A stretch of DNA of 18,040 nt from Angelakisella sp. (GTDB taxonomy: Bacteria; Bacillota; Clostridia; Oscillospirales; Ruminococcaceae), in contig JAAWEO010000025.1 of the NCBI GenBank assembly GCA_022794295.1, positions 1 to 18,040 on the forward strand, in the 5' to 3' direction. The translations under genes were made by a program, and so were the position numbers. Of the stretch, positions 6,654 to 14,611 are shown one piece after another. The notes below the pieces were generated by a model, which was given only the letters and a program-made list of their open reading frames with translations, made no database searches and was not told the origin of the DNA. Positions within the stretch are counted from its first letter, which is position 1, and each line of letters begins with the position of its first letter.

Positions 6654-6689
6654 GCCGGGGGGAGGGAGGGAGAAGCCCCTCCCCCCGGC
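6654..6689 (-). promoter_or_regulatory. Intercistronic hairpin after the binding-protein gene
   Basis: GCCGGGGGGAGG (6654-6665) and CCTCCCCCCGGC (6678-6689) form a perfect 12-bp GC-rich stem with a 12-base loop, 22 bases past the binding-protein stop codon. No T-run follows on the minus strand, so it is more likely an mRNA-stabilising or partial-termination structure. Such structures often raise binding-protein levels above those of the permeases in ABC operons. Confidence 0.6.
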
Positions 6690-6711
6690 GGTTTCCCGAT
6701 TTCCCGGGAGA

Positions 6712-8310
6712 TCACGCCAGCTTGGCGTTGAAGGTGTCAAAGTAACCGTCGCACCGCAGGTCCCACTGGACGCGGTTGTTGAGGCCGTGGAGCTGGGGCA
6801 GCTTCCAGCCAAAGAGCCAGGGGCAGTCGTTCCAGACGATCTGCTGGCACTGGTAATTCAGCTTCTGCTGCTCCTCCTTGTCCATAGAGAGGGCCAGCTT
6901 CTGGTACAGGGCGTCAAATTCCGGGTTGGAGTAGGTGGCGGAGTTATCCACATGGCCGCTGGTAAGGATAAGGTTTTCCACAACGGGATTCACCAGGGCG
7001 GCCCAGCCCACCCAGACCAGGTCGGTAAGCTCGTGGGCATCCAGCTTTTCCAAAAAGACGCCCAGCTCCATATATTCACACTTCACCTTGATGCCTACAG
7101 CCTCCAGGTCGGCGGCCATCTGCATGGTCACCTCCCGGTCCAGGCCGTAACGGGAGCTGGGGGAGACCAGGGTCAGCTCCAGCCCCTGGGCATAGCCGGC
7201 ATCGGCCAGCAGGGCCCGCGCCTTGTCGGGGTCATAGGGGTAGGCCTTCAGGGAGGGGTCGTTGTTGGCGGGGTTCACATAGCTGTCATAGGGGTGGGTG
7301 TAGCCGCTGAGAATATTTTCGCAGATGGATTCCTTATCCACGGCGTAGTTCAGGGCCTGGCGGACCCGAACATCCCGGAGGGCGGGGTTGCCCTTTTCGA
7401 TGGAGATGGTCAGCTGGAGCTTGCGAAGCCCTTCCCTGGCATCCAGGTGGGTAAAGTCGGAATTGGCCTGGTCACCGATATCGATGGAGATCTGCTCCGC
7501 AAAATCGACGCTCCCGGCCAGCAGCTCGTTGATCCGGGCGCTTTCCTCCGGGATGACCCGGAACACCAGGTTCTCGATGGCGGGGGCACCCTGCCAGTAA
7601 TTCTCGTTGGCCTTCAGGATGATGTGGTCGTCCCGGACCCACTCCACAAAGGTGTAGGGGCCGTAGCCTACCACCGAGTCCAGCTCCTCGCTCTTTTTGC
7701 CCTCGTAGTAGCTCTTGGGCAGGATGGGGGTCTCGAAAAGCCAGAAGTCCATAACATTGGTGGGGGCCTTCAGCTTCAGCTGGAAGGTCTGCTCGTCAAC
7801 CACCACCACCTGGGTGAGGCCCACCTGCTCCGGCAGCTGGAACTGGGCAAACTGCGGGTCGGACATGGCACGCTCCATGGTGAATTTCACATCCTCGGAG
7901 GTGAGCTTGGAGCCATCGTGGGCGGTGACTCCCTCCTGGAGGACAAACTGCCAGGTGGTGTCGTCCACCTGCTCCCAGCTTTTCGCCAGGCGGGGGGTGG
8001 TGGTACCGTCGTCCTCACGCCAGGCCAGGGTGTCGCAAAGGTGCATATGGAGGACGCTGGCCTCGGTCCGGGTGCTGCTGAGCATGGGGTCCAGGCCCTT
8101 GATGTCCGAGGCCATTCCCAGCACCATGGTGTTCTGCCGGTCCAGGCCGTAGATGGTGCCGGAGGCGGCAGGGTTGGGGGCGGCGGTGCTGCCGGGGACC
8201 GAACCGGAGCCGGGGTCTCCGGTGGAGGAAGATGACGCCGGAGGCGTTCCGCAGGCTGCCATGGACAGTACCATCACTGCTGCCAGAAGAATAGAAATCC
8301 GTCTTTTCAC
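6712..8310 (-). CDS. Extracellular solute-binding lipoprotein, family 5 (DppA/OppA-type)
   Basis: The 532-residue protein starts with a lipoprotein signal: MKRR, a hydrophobic stretch, then the lipobox LSMAAC with C20 as the lipidated cysteine, followed by a serine-rich linker. The mature part follows family 5 binding proteins: LDPMLSSTRTEASVLHMHLCDTL, RLAKSWEQVDDTTWQFVLQEGVTAHDGSKLTSEDVKFTMERAM, and later VRQALNYAVDKESICENILSGY. The family binds peptides, nickel, opines, glutathione and other small molecules, and sits on the outer face of the membrane. The start is GTG; AAAGGA lies about 12 bases upstream, a slightly long spacing, but the signal peptide fits this start exactly. The fact that the neighbours are sugar- and amine-processing enzymes suggests that the ligand need not be a peptide. 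Confidence 0.95.
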   Translation of the reverse strand: MKRRISILLAAVMVLSMAACGTPPASSSSTGDPGSGSVPGSTAAPNPAASGTIYGLDRQNTMVLGMASDIKGLDPMLSSTRTEASVLHMHLCDTLAWREDDGTTTPRLAKSWEQVDDTTWQFVLQEGVTAHDGSKLTSEDVKFTMERAMSDPQFAQFQLPEQVGLTQVVVVDEQTFQLKLKAPTNVMDFWLFETPILPKSYYEGKKSEELDSVVGYGPYTFVEWVRDDHIILKANENYWQGAPAIENLVFRVIPEESARINELLAGSVDFAEQISIDIGDQANSDFTHLDAREGLRKLQLTISIEKGNPALRDVRVRQALNYAVDKESICENILSGYTHPYDSYVNPANNDPSLKAYPYDPDKARALLADAGYAQGLELTLVSPSSRYGLDREVTMQMAADLEAVGIKVKCEYMELGVFLEKLDAHELTDLVWVGWAALVNPVVENLILTSGHVDNSATYSNPEFDALYQKLALSMDKEEQQKLNYQCQQIVWNDCPWLFGWKLPQLHGLNNRVQWDLRCDGYFDTFNAKLA

Positions 8311-8362
8311 GATGCTTCACGATCCTTTCTTGCATTCTGCTTTTTCAGGTGCGGGGTTCTCT

Positions 8363-9865
8363 TTAGGATTCCCCCGAGCCTGCTTGTGCCATTGCTTCGT
8401 TCTGTATGGGGAAGGCCGGCGGGAAAAGCTCCTCCGGGGTCAGGCGCTCGTAGGCCCGCTTTGCGTAGGAGGCCTTCAGGGTGCCGAAGTACCCCTGGGA
8501 CCAGTGGTGCAGCTCCCCAAGGTCCACCCCGGGGATCCGGCGGTTTTCCATCACCTGCCTGCCATCAATAAAGACATCGATGGCGTCTGTGCCGCTGCCG
8601 TTGAGGACCAGGGTCCGCAGGGGGTCGTCAATCTGTCCCAGGTGGAAGCTGTCCAGGTCAAAGACAGCGATATCCGCCTTGGAGCCCGGACAGAGCCGCC
8701 CCAGATCCTCCCGCCCCAGGGCCTCCGCCCCTGCCAGGGTGGCGGCGCGGTACAGGTCCGCCGTGGTGGCGGTATCCCCCTGGACCAGACACATAACGAT
8801 CCCCACATACATGTTGCGGATCATATCCGGCGGGTAGCAGTCGGTAGCCAGGGCGATGGGGATGCCCCTTTCCCGGAGCTTTTGGAAGGTGATCAGGGCG
8901 GTGCCGCTTTCCGCCAGGACAAAGGGACAGTGGAGAACGGCAGCCCCCGAGACGGCGATGCGCCCAAGGTCGTCCCCCTCCCCGCAGCCAGGGCGGGAAA
9001 TGCCGGTGATATAGAGGCAGTGGGGCAGGAGCAGGCGGCGGTTCAGAAGCCCCAGGGCCTCCAGCTGCTCCACCGGGGTGCGGTGGTACCGCTCCCGGAT
9101 CAGGCAAAATTCCTGCATGGATTGGGTGGCATGGAGCCGGACGGGAAGGTCCAGCTCCGCCGCCGCCGCGGCGGTGGCTAGGAGCAGTTCCGGGGAGCAG
9201 GTCTCGATGGTGGAGGGGACCAGCAGCCCCTGAATGAGGCTGTCCTTTCCCCCGGCCTTCAGGTCCCGGAGAAAGGCGGTGCTCTCTGCCAGACCCTTCT
9301 TTCCCGCTTCCTCGTCCCAATGGGTGGTGACCTTCCCCTCGGGGGTCACCACATTGACGCCGCTGCGGAAGCTGGGACCCAGGTAGGTCCGCAGCCCCAG
9401 CTCCCGGGCGATCTGGGCCAGACCTTCAAATTCCTTCCGGCCCTCTGCCCAGCCCCGGTGGAGGAGCCCCGTCACCGGGGCCACGGTGGTGGTCCCCCGG
9501 CGGATATGCTGCACCAGGGAGTACATCCCACCCCGCAGGGTCTCCCCCGGGGAGAAAACATCCCGGGGGCCCTCCTCCACATACCGCTGGCTCCACTGGC
9601 GGTTCAGGCGGTACCGTTCTCCCGCCTTCTGGTCGAAATCGATCACCGAGGTGTCAATATCCGCCAGGGCGTTCAGGTCCACGAAGCCGGGGGCGATCAG
9701 GCTGAGGCCGTAGTCCTTTACCACACCGGCAGGGGTATCGTCCGCCGGACCCACCGAGAGGACCCGGTCGCCCTCAAACACCACCTGTCCGTTTTTCCAG
9801 TAAACATGGTCCCGCTGCTTGGGGTCGTACCCGATGACAAAGCGGGCCTTCAGCTTTGTTTTCAT
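8363..9865 (-). CDS. Amidohydrolase-superfamily protein (chlorohydrolase/deaminase-like) lacking the HxH motif
   Basis: This 500-residue protein has the overall pattern of the AtzA/SsnA-type amidohydrolases, which remove amino, chloro or alkylamino groups from heterocycles. A small beta-sandwich (1-55) leads to LIAPGFVDLNALADID (56-71), and later come RLHATQS (H245), PHCLY (H282), HCPFVLAESG and LATDCYPPDMI (D342). The barrel ends with the returning sandwich segment GSKADIAVFDLDSF (395-407). The canonical PGFVDxHxH metal-binding pair is replaced by N65 and L67, so two of five usual metal ligands are missing, while H245, H282 and D342 remain. I recall related proteins annotated as chlorohydrolase-family with a similar D-L-(D/N)-A-L segment, so this may be a subfamily trait. 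ATG start, with GGAAAGGAC upstream. Confidence 0.88.
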   Translation of the reverse strand: MKTKLKARFVIGYDPKQRDHVYWKNGQVVFEGDRVLSVGPADDTPAGVVKDYGLSLIAPGFVDLNALADIDTSVIDFDQKAGERYRLNRQWSQRYVEEGPRDVFSPGETLRGGMYSLVQHIRRGTTTVAPVTGLLHRGWAEGRKEFEGLAQIARELGLRTYLGPSFRSGVNVVTPEGKVTTHWDEEAGKKGLAESTAFLRDLKAGGKDSLIQGLLVPSTIETCSPELLLATAAAAAELDLPVRLHATQSMQEFCLIRERYHRTPVEQLEALGLLNRRLLLPHCLYITGISRPGCGEGDDLGRIAVSGAAVLHCPFVLAESGTALITFQKLRERGIPIALATDCYPPDMIRNMYVGIVMCLVQGDTATTADLYRAATLAGAEALGREDLGRLCPGSKADIAVFDLDSFHLGQIDDPLRTLVLNGSGTDAIDVFIDGRQVMENRRIPGVDLGELHHWSQGYFGTLKASYAKRAYERLTPEELFPPAFPIQNEAMAQAGSGES

Positions 9866-9918
9866 AACTGTGTTTTGTCCTTTCCGTCCTGTGGGCCTTC
9901 TTCCGGCGGCGGGGAGGC

Positions 9919-11112
9919 TTACTGCTTTTCCTCCTCCGCCAGCGCCCGGTTATACTTTTCCATAGCCACATAGTAGCCGAACATCTGGACAGGGATGGAG
10001 TAGATCAGGCCGCTGAAAAACTCGGTGATCTCCGGCAGGAAGATGGTTCCAGCCGCCTCGGAGGCCAGCACCTCCTGGCCCTCGGTGGTCACCAGGTACC
10101 CCTCCCCCCCCATATTCCGGGCGGAGATCAGGGTCTCATAGGCCCTGGGGACACTGTTCCCCTTGGGGGCGATGACAATGGCCGGATCCCCCGCTTTCAG
10201 GCTGTTGTAGTGGTGGAATTCCTCCAGGGGGACCAGGATGGCATAGTTTGGGGTGGCCTCCTTGATCTTGGCCGCCCCAAAGAAGGCGCAGCTGTAGCTG
10301 GGGCCCCCTCCTACAAAGAGGTAGATGCTCTTGTCCGCCAAATGGGCGGCCCAACGCTTGACCTCCTCCTCGCAGCCGGCGGTGACCTTCCTCATCAGCT
10401 CCGGCATGGCGTCCAGCTCCCCCTGGAAGGCATCCAGCCGCTTTTCGTCAAAGCCCCGCTCCCGGGCCATATCGATGCCCAGCTGTACCAGCATAGCCAT
10501 GGCGGCGGTGGAGGACTGGGTGGGCCAGCCCTTCCGGGCGGCGTGGATCACCAGCCCCCGGGTGGATTCCCGCATCATGGTGGAGCCGGGGGTATTGGAA
10601 AGGGTCAAGGTCTGGGCGCCCCTGGCCTGGGCCACATACATACACTCCAGGGTCCGCATGGTCTCCCCACTGGAGGAGAGCATAATGACCAGGGTGTCCT
10701 TGTCCACATTGCGGTTGTCATAGTAGGCAAAGTCCAGGGCCTGCATGTCCTCGCAGGTCACCTCCAGCACCTCCTCCAGGAAGCACCGCACCCCCTGCAT
10801 CACCGCCATCGAGTCGCCGCAGCCAGTGAGATAGACCCGTTTGATGGGCCGTTTGCAAAGGTGCTTTGCCGCCTCCCGGATGGCCTCCCGCTCCTCCCGC
10901 AGGGTCTCCGCCACCTTGTCCGGCTGCTCCAAAAGCTCCTCGTAGGTGAAGCGGACCCGCTTCATCCGACGCTCGTCCAGGGGCTCGTCCCCGGCGGGGA
11001 TGCTCCAGGGAAGCGCCGCCTCCCTTTCACAGATGGCCCGGATCACGGCGCGGTGCTCCGGATGGAGGGGGGAATCCTCCCCCACAAAGGGGCTTCCTAA
11101 GATCTTGTTCAT
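9919..11112 (-). CDS. Double-SIS-domain sugar isomerase / deglycase-like protein
   Basis: The 397-residue protein has two sugar isomerase (SIS) domains. The first includes VYLTGCGDSMAVMQGVRCFL (93-112) and LVIMLSSSGETMRTLE (141-156), the phosphosugar-binding S-x-S-G-E/D-T loop. The second includes IYLFVGGGPSYSCAFFGAAKIKE and the downstream LEEFHHYNSL, a position where GlmS- and FrlB-type enzymes carry catalytic Glu and His. A helical N-terminal extension of about 85 residues precedes the first domain. Family members interconvert or cleave aldose/ketose phosphates carrying amino groups, for example glucosamine-6-phosphate or fructoselysine-6-phosphate. Together with the PfkB kinase gene this points to a deglycase or deaminase acting on a phosphorylated amino-sugar or sugar-amine conjugate. 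The exact reaction is inference. Confidence 0.9.
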   Translation of the reverse strand: MNKILGSPFVGEDSPLHPEHRAVIRAICEREAALPWSIPAGDEPLDERRMKRVRFTYEELLEQPDKVAETLREEREAIREAAKHLCKRPIKRVYLTGCGDSMAVMQGVRCFLEEVLEVTCEDMQALDFAYYDNRNVDKDTLVIMLSSSGETMRTLECMYVAQARGAQTLTLSNTPGSTMMRESTRGLVIHAARKGWPTQSSTAAMAMLVQLGIDMARERGFDEKRLDAFQGELDAMPELMRKVTAGCEEEVKRWAAHLADKSIYLFVGGGPSYSCAFFGAAKIKEATPNYAILVPLEEFHHYNSLKAGDPAIVIAPKGNSVPRAYETLISARNMGGEGYLVTTEGQEVLASEAAGTIFLPEITEFFSGLIYSIPVQMFGYYVAMEKYNRALAEEEKQ

Positions 11113-11176
11113 GGGCTATGTACCGTCCTTCCTCAAAATAATAAAGCGGATGCTTGCTGCTGTTTCGCTACAAGGG

Positions 11177-12208
11177 TCAGGCCGGGCGGGTCCCCGGCTC
11201 CCCGCCGGCCAGGTGGCAGGCCACCCAGTGGCCGGGGGACAATTCCCGCATCTCCGGCCGGGTCTCGGCGCACCTTGGGCAGGCATGCCTGCACCGGGTC
11301 CGGAACCGGCAGCCCGAGGGCGGGGCAATGGCGGAGGGGATCTCTCCCTCCAGGGAGACCCGGCCCCGCTCCTTCTGCACCGCAGGGTCGGGGACCGGCA
11401 CGGCGGAAAGAAAGGCCTGGGTGTAGGGGTGCAGAGGGGACTGGTAGATGTCGCCGCAGTCCCCCACCTCCACCAGCGCCCCCAGGTACATAATGGCCAC
11501 CCGGTGGCTGATGTGGCGGATCATGGAAAGGTCGTGGGCCACAAAGAGGTAGGAAAGCCCCAGCTCCCTTTGCAGGTCCTCCAGCAGGTTGACGATCTGG
11601 GCCTGGACCGACACATCCAGGGCGGAGATGGGCTCGTCGCAGATGATCAGGGAGGGCTCCAGCATCAGCGCCCGGGCAATGCCGATGCGCTGCCGCTGCC
11701 CGCCGGAAAACTCGTGGGGAAAGCGGTTTTCAAACTGGGGATCCAGCCCCACCAGCTCCAGCATCCGCTTCACCCGCCGGTCCAGCTCTCCCCGGTCCCG
11801 GGTGATGCCATGCTCCATAAGAGGCTCCCGTAGCACCTCCCCCACCCGCATCCGGGGATTCAGGGAGGCGTAGGGGTCCTGAAAGATCATCTGGATGTTC
11901 TGGCGCATCCGCCGCATCTCCCCGCCCTTCAGGGTGGAAAGATCGGTCCCCCGGAAAAGGACCTCCCCGGAGGTGGGGTCCTGAAGGCGGACGATGGTGC
12001 GGGCGGTGGTGGATTTGCCGCAGCCCGATTCCCCCACCAGCCCCAGGGTCTCCCCCTGGGCGATGGAAAAGCTTACATCGTCCACGGCGTGTACCTTCCC
12101 CACCTGCTTCTTCCGCAGGGCCCCCTTGTAAATGGGGAAATGCTTTACCAGATGGCGCACCTCCAGGATGGGTTCCCCGGACGCCGGTTTTTTCGTTTCA
12201 GCGTTCAT
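11177..12208 (-). CDS. Opp/Dpp-type ABC transporter ATPase (DppF-like)
   Basis: The 343-residue ATP-binding subunit drives the importer encoded downstream. Visible motifs are Walker A GESGCGKST (59-67), Q-loop FQDPYASLNPR (109-119), ABC signature FSGGQRQRIGIARAL (167-181), Walker B LIICDEPISALDVS (187-200) and the switch histidine in FVAHDLSMIRHIS. The C-terminal oligopeptide-transporter extension has the usual cysteine-bearing segment CRFRTRCRHACPRC. The start ATG follows GGAGG by 8 bases. It begins 18 bases after the dppD-like stop, so the two ATPases are co-translated as the expected pair. Confidence 0.96.
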   Translation of the reverse strand: MNAETKKPASGEPILEVRHLVKHFPIYKGALRKKQVGKVHAVDDVSFSIAQGETLGLVGESGCGKSTTARTIVRLQDPTSGEVLFRGTDLSTLKGGEMRRMRQNIQMIFQDPYASLNPRMRVGEVLREPLMEHGITRDRGELDRRVKRMLELVGLDPQFENRFPHEFSGGQRQRIGIARALMLEPSLIICDEPISALDVSVQAQIVNLLEDLQRELGLSYLFVAHDLSMIRHISHRVAIMYLGALVEVGDCGDIYQSPLHPYTQAFLSAVPVPDPAVQKERGRVSLEGEIPSAIAPPSGCRFRTRCRHACPRCAETRPEMRELSPGHWVACHLAGGEPGTRPA

Positions 12209-12226
12209 TGTGTCGGCCTCCCTTCC

Positions 12227-13198
12227 TTATACTTCCCAGCAGGCGGCCAGGTGGCCTCCCCCCAGATCCCGCAGGGGCGGGACCTGCTCCCCGCACCGGG
12301 CGGTCCGCCGCTTGCACCGGTTGGCAAAGGGGCAGCTGGCGGGGAACTGCCGCAAAATGGGGGGCATCCCCTCGATGGACTCCAGCCGCCGGTACCCCTC
12401 GTTGATCCGGGGGAGGCTGGCCAGCAGGCCAATGGTGTAGGGGTGGGCCGGGGCCCCGTACAGCAGCTCCACCGGGGCGGTCTCAACAATGAGCCCGCCG
12501 TACATGACCGCAATGCGGTCCGCCATCCCCGCCATCAGCCCCAGGTCGTGGGAAATCCAGATGATCCCCATTTCCATCTGCCGCTGGAGCTCCTTCACCA
12601 GCTCCACGATCTGGGCCTCGATGGTCACATCCAGGGCGGTGGTGGGCTCGTCGGCGATCAGCAGGTCCGGCCCGCAGATCAGGGCCATGGCGATCATCGC
12701 CCGCTGGCGCATCCCCCCGGAGAACTGGTGGGGATAGGCCCGCATCCGTTCCTCCGGGTTGGTGATGCCCACCAGCTCCAGCATTTCACAGGCCTTTTTC
12801 CGGGCCGCCTCCTTGTCCATTTTTCCGTGGACCAGCAGCGGCTCCATCAGCTGGTTCCCAATGGTATAGACCGGGTTGAAGGAGACGATGGGATCCTGAA
12901 AGACGATGCCGATCTCGTTCCCCCGGATGGCGTCCAGCTCCTTCCGGGAGAGCCCCAGAAGGTCGCGGCCCTTAAAATCCGCCCTTCCCCCGCTCACCCT
13001 CCCCCGCCCAGGGACCAGGCCCAGTACCGACATGGTGGAGACACTTTTGCCGCATCCCGACTCCCCCACGATCCCCAGGGTCTCCCCCCGGTCCACATGG
13101 AAGGAAATGCCGTTGACCGCATAAACGGTCTCCAGCTTTCCCGGGAAGCAGACGGTAAGGTCCTCTACCCGCAGTACGGTCTCCCTTGTTTTCTCCAT
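12227..13198 (-). CDS. Opp/Dpp-type ABC transporter ATPase (DppD-like)
   Basis: The 323-residue ATP-binding subunit carries Walker A GESGCGKS (45-52), Q-loop FQDPIVSFNP (100-109), signature FSGGMRQRAMIAMAL (159-173), Walker B LLIADEPTTALDVT and the switch region ISHDLGLMAGMADR. The C-terminal extension ends with the usual CPFANRCKRRTARC cysteine segment. FSGGM rather than FSGGQ is the common DppD form. The ATG lies only two bases after the stop of the SorC-type regulator, using a GGGGAG ribosome site inside that gene's end, so the regulator and the transporter share one transcript. Confidence 0.96.
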   Translation of the reverse strand: MEKTRETVLRVEDLTVCFPGKLETVYAVNGISFHVDRGETLGIVGESGCGKSVSTMSVLGLVPGRGRVSGGRADFKGRDLLGLSRKELDAIRGNEIGIVFQDPIVSFNPVYTIGNQLMEPLLVHGKMDKEAARKKACEMLELVGITNPEERMRAYPHQFSGGMRQRAMIAMALICGPDLLIADEPTTALDVTIEAQIVELVKELQRQMEMGIIWISHDLGLMAGMADRIAVMYGGLIVETAPVELLYGAPAHPYTIGLLASLPRINEGYRRLESIEGMPPILRQFPASCPFANRCKRRTARCGEQVPPLRDLGGGHLAACWEV

Positions 13199-13200
13199 TT

Positions 13201-14217
13201 TTAATCACTCCCCTTGCTTTTGCCGGCCCCTTGCTGCCGGGTCCCTTCACCTTGCAGGCTGTCCTCGATCAGAATGGAGCGGGCTGTGGCGTCGTCCACG
13301 ATCAGAACATTGATATACCCGCCCCGCAGGGCCCCCAAAAGGGCCGCCACCTTTTCCTGCCCGGAGGCCACACAGATGGAGTATTCCTTGCTCCGCAGCT
13401 GCTCCAGGGTGATGCCGATGGCCCGCTCCGAAAGCTTCCGGCAGACAGGCACACCGTTGATGTCGTAATAGTGGGCACATAGGTTCCCCACCGCCTTTTG
13501 CTTTTCCAGCAGGGTCATGGCAGCGTCATCCAGGTAGCCGTACCGGTAAAATTGGGAATGCCGCCCCAGATACCCCACGCTGTTTACAGTAATGTTGCAC
13601 TCCTGGATCATCTGCATGGTCATTCTGGTATTGCTGTCGCTAAGGTAGACCTCCTTGATCTGCACCGAGGAAACAATAATGGGGGTGTACAGGAAGTGGA
13701 TCTCCGCCCCCAGCTTCTTGCCGATGATCCGGGTGGCGCTGAAAACATCCTCGTCGATAACGTGCTCGTAGGTACAGCCGGAAATGCTGATGGCAGAGAG
13801 CTTTTCCATCTCCCGGGGGCGCATGGCCTTGGCCAGCTCCGCGGTGGTGGTGCTGGGGGCAATGCCCAGAATATCCCCCGGCTTCACCAGCTTCACAATA
13901 TAATCGGCGGCGGCCTCACAGACCAGGGATTTTGTGGTGCGGGGGTTTCCGCTGTAGGCGTTGATCACCAGGATATCCTTCAGCTCGAAGATCTTTTTCA
14001 GCTGTGTCTGGAGGTTGTTGCTGCTCTCAAAGGGGTCCACCACAATGGTTTGGACAAAGCCCCGCTCCTTGGCCTTTTTCAGCAGGCGGGAGATGGTAGA
14101 ACAGGAAAGATTGACCCTTCTGGAGATCTCATTCTGGGTTAAATTACCCTCATAGTACATCCGTGCAATGGCAATAATCTGGTCAATGGAATCAAATTTC
14201 GGGTCGTTTTTGTCCAT
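13201..14217 (-). CDS. SorC/DeoR-type sugar-responsive transcriptional regulator
   Basis: The 338-residue protein has the SorC-family layout: an N-terminal helix-turn-helix (about 26-50, LTQNEISRRVNLSCSTISRLLKKAK) and a large effector-binding domain with GDILGIAPSTTTAELAKAM (about 113-131), the NagB/RpiA-like phosphate-sugar pocket, and a late SVGYLGRHSQFYRYGYLDD segment. Such proteins bind phosphorylated sugars and change their grip on operators. It is the first gene of the catabolic operon, so it is probably autoregulated. The divergent hutP-like promoter shares TTTGTA-type words with its own promoter, so it may control both units. ATG start at 14217 with an AGGAGC ribosome site. The effector is likely a phosphorylated intermediate of the pathway, which is inference. 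Confidence 0.92.
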   Translation of the reverse strand: MDKNDPKFDSIDQIIAIARMYYEGNLTQNEISRRVNLSCSTISRLLKKAKERGFVQTIVVDPFESSNNLQTQLKKIFELKDILVINAYSGNPRTTKSLVCEAAADYIVKLVKPGDILGIAPSTTTAELAKAMRPREMEKLSAISISGCTYEHVIDEDVFSATRIIGKKLGAEIHFLYTPIIVSSVQIKEVYLSDSNTRMTMQMIQECNITVNSVGYLGRHSQFYRYGYLDDAAMTLLEKQKAVGNLCAHYYDINGVPVCRKLSERAIGITLEQLRSKEYSICVASGQEKVAALLGALRGGYINVLIVDDATARSILIEDSLQGEGTRQQGAGKSKGSD

Positions 14218-14231
14218 CTGGAAAGCTCCTT

Positions 14232-14245
14232 TTTGTATATTGTAG
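14232..14245. promoter_or_regulatory. Candidate autoregulatory operator words
   Basis: TTTGTA (14232-14237) and TTGTAG (14240-14245) overlap the -10 of the regulator promoter. The same words occur at the hutP-like promoter (14555-14561 and 14566-14571). This suggests one DNA-binding protein acting at both, most simply the SorC-type regulator. Confidence 0.4.
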
Positions 14246-14268
14246 AAGAAATATCAGCAAAAAGTCAA
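14239..14268 (-). promoter_or_regulatory. Promoter of the SorC-type regulator and catabolic operon
   Basis: On the minus strand TTGACT (14268-14263) and TACAAT (14244-14239) are 18 bp apart, close to the sigma-A consensus. The predicted start near 14232 leaves a very short leader of about 15 bases, with the ribosome site almost at the 5' end. The -10 overlaps the TTGTAG operator-like word at 14240-14245, which suits repression by the encoded regulator. Confidence 0.65.
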
Positions 14269-14376
14269 TCTTTTTTGAAATATTGCACAAACTTTCCCGG
14301 TTTTCGGTTTGTTCTGACGAATCTTCCAAATTAGCCTTCCGAAATTTATTCACTTTATCCGGCAAAAGGGGGGAGG

Positions 14377-14414
14377 GTGAAAAATTTTTCACGGGTCCGA
14401 TGTGAAAATTTTAC
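14377..14414. repeat. Pair of AT-rich palindromic elements
   Basis: GTGAAAAATTTTTCAC (14377-14392) is a perfect 16-bp palindrome. A related element GTGAAAATTTTAC (14402-14414) begins 25 bp further on. The pair could be binding sites for a dimeric regulator distinct from the TTTGTA words. No promoter is obvious immediately beside them. Confidence 0.5.
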
Positions 14415-14533
14415 CATCCACCGGTCCAGCTGCCGGTCCGGCGGATACAAAACCGCCCCTGTGCAAGAGCATCCTCCTACAGGCGCTGACCGTTTTGTTT
14501 CACTCCTGGTCCTTCCTTTTCCGGTGTCAGAAG

Positions 14534-14583
14534 CTACAAAAAGCCCAATCGAAATTTGTAGAAAATTTGTATTGAAAATCTAC
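14534..14583. promoter_or_regulatory. Candidate operator at the hutP-like promoter
   Basis: CTACAAA (14534-14540) and TTTGTAG (14555-14561) form a perfect 7-bp inverted repeat, with centres 21 bp apart, about two helical turns. AAATTTGTA is directly repeated at 14552-14560 and 14563-14571, one turn apart. GTAGA (14558-14562) and TCTAC (14579-14583) form a further inverted repeat across the -35. The arrangement suits a multimeric SorC-type regulator. Confidence 0.45.
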
Positions 14584-14600
14584 CGGAAGTAGGATAGACT
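14572..14600 (+). promoter_or_regulatory. Promoter of the hutP-like / transporter / nitrilase operon
   Basis: TTGAAA (14572-14577) and TAGACT (14595-14600) are separated by 17 bp. The -35 matches five of six consensus bases and the -10 four of six. Transcription would start near 14607, so the first copy of the 12-nt leader repeat (14612-14623) lies within the first 20 bases of RNA and the full leader is about 150 bases. Confidence 0.65.
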
Positions 14601-14611
14601 TAATACATCAG

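Noticed and set aside
6654..6689. Full intrinsic terminator splitting the operon after the binding-protein gene
   Set aside because: The 12-bp stem is strong, but no T-run follows in the direction of transcription, and the permease genes downstream show no promoter that I can identify.
6595..8235. Long open frame of 546 codons on the plus strand, opposite the binding-protein gene
   Set aside because: It mirrors the solute-binding protein gene in a GC-rich region. Its translation is rich in G, V, H and Q with no family pattern, while the opposite strand encodes a clear lipoprotein.
14590..14597. Two TAG triplets as a classical HutP binding site
   Set aside because: They are only two bases apart, number two rather than three, and lie at the promoter -10, upstream of the predicted transcript start.
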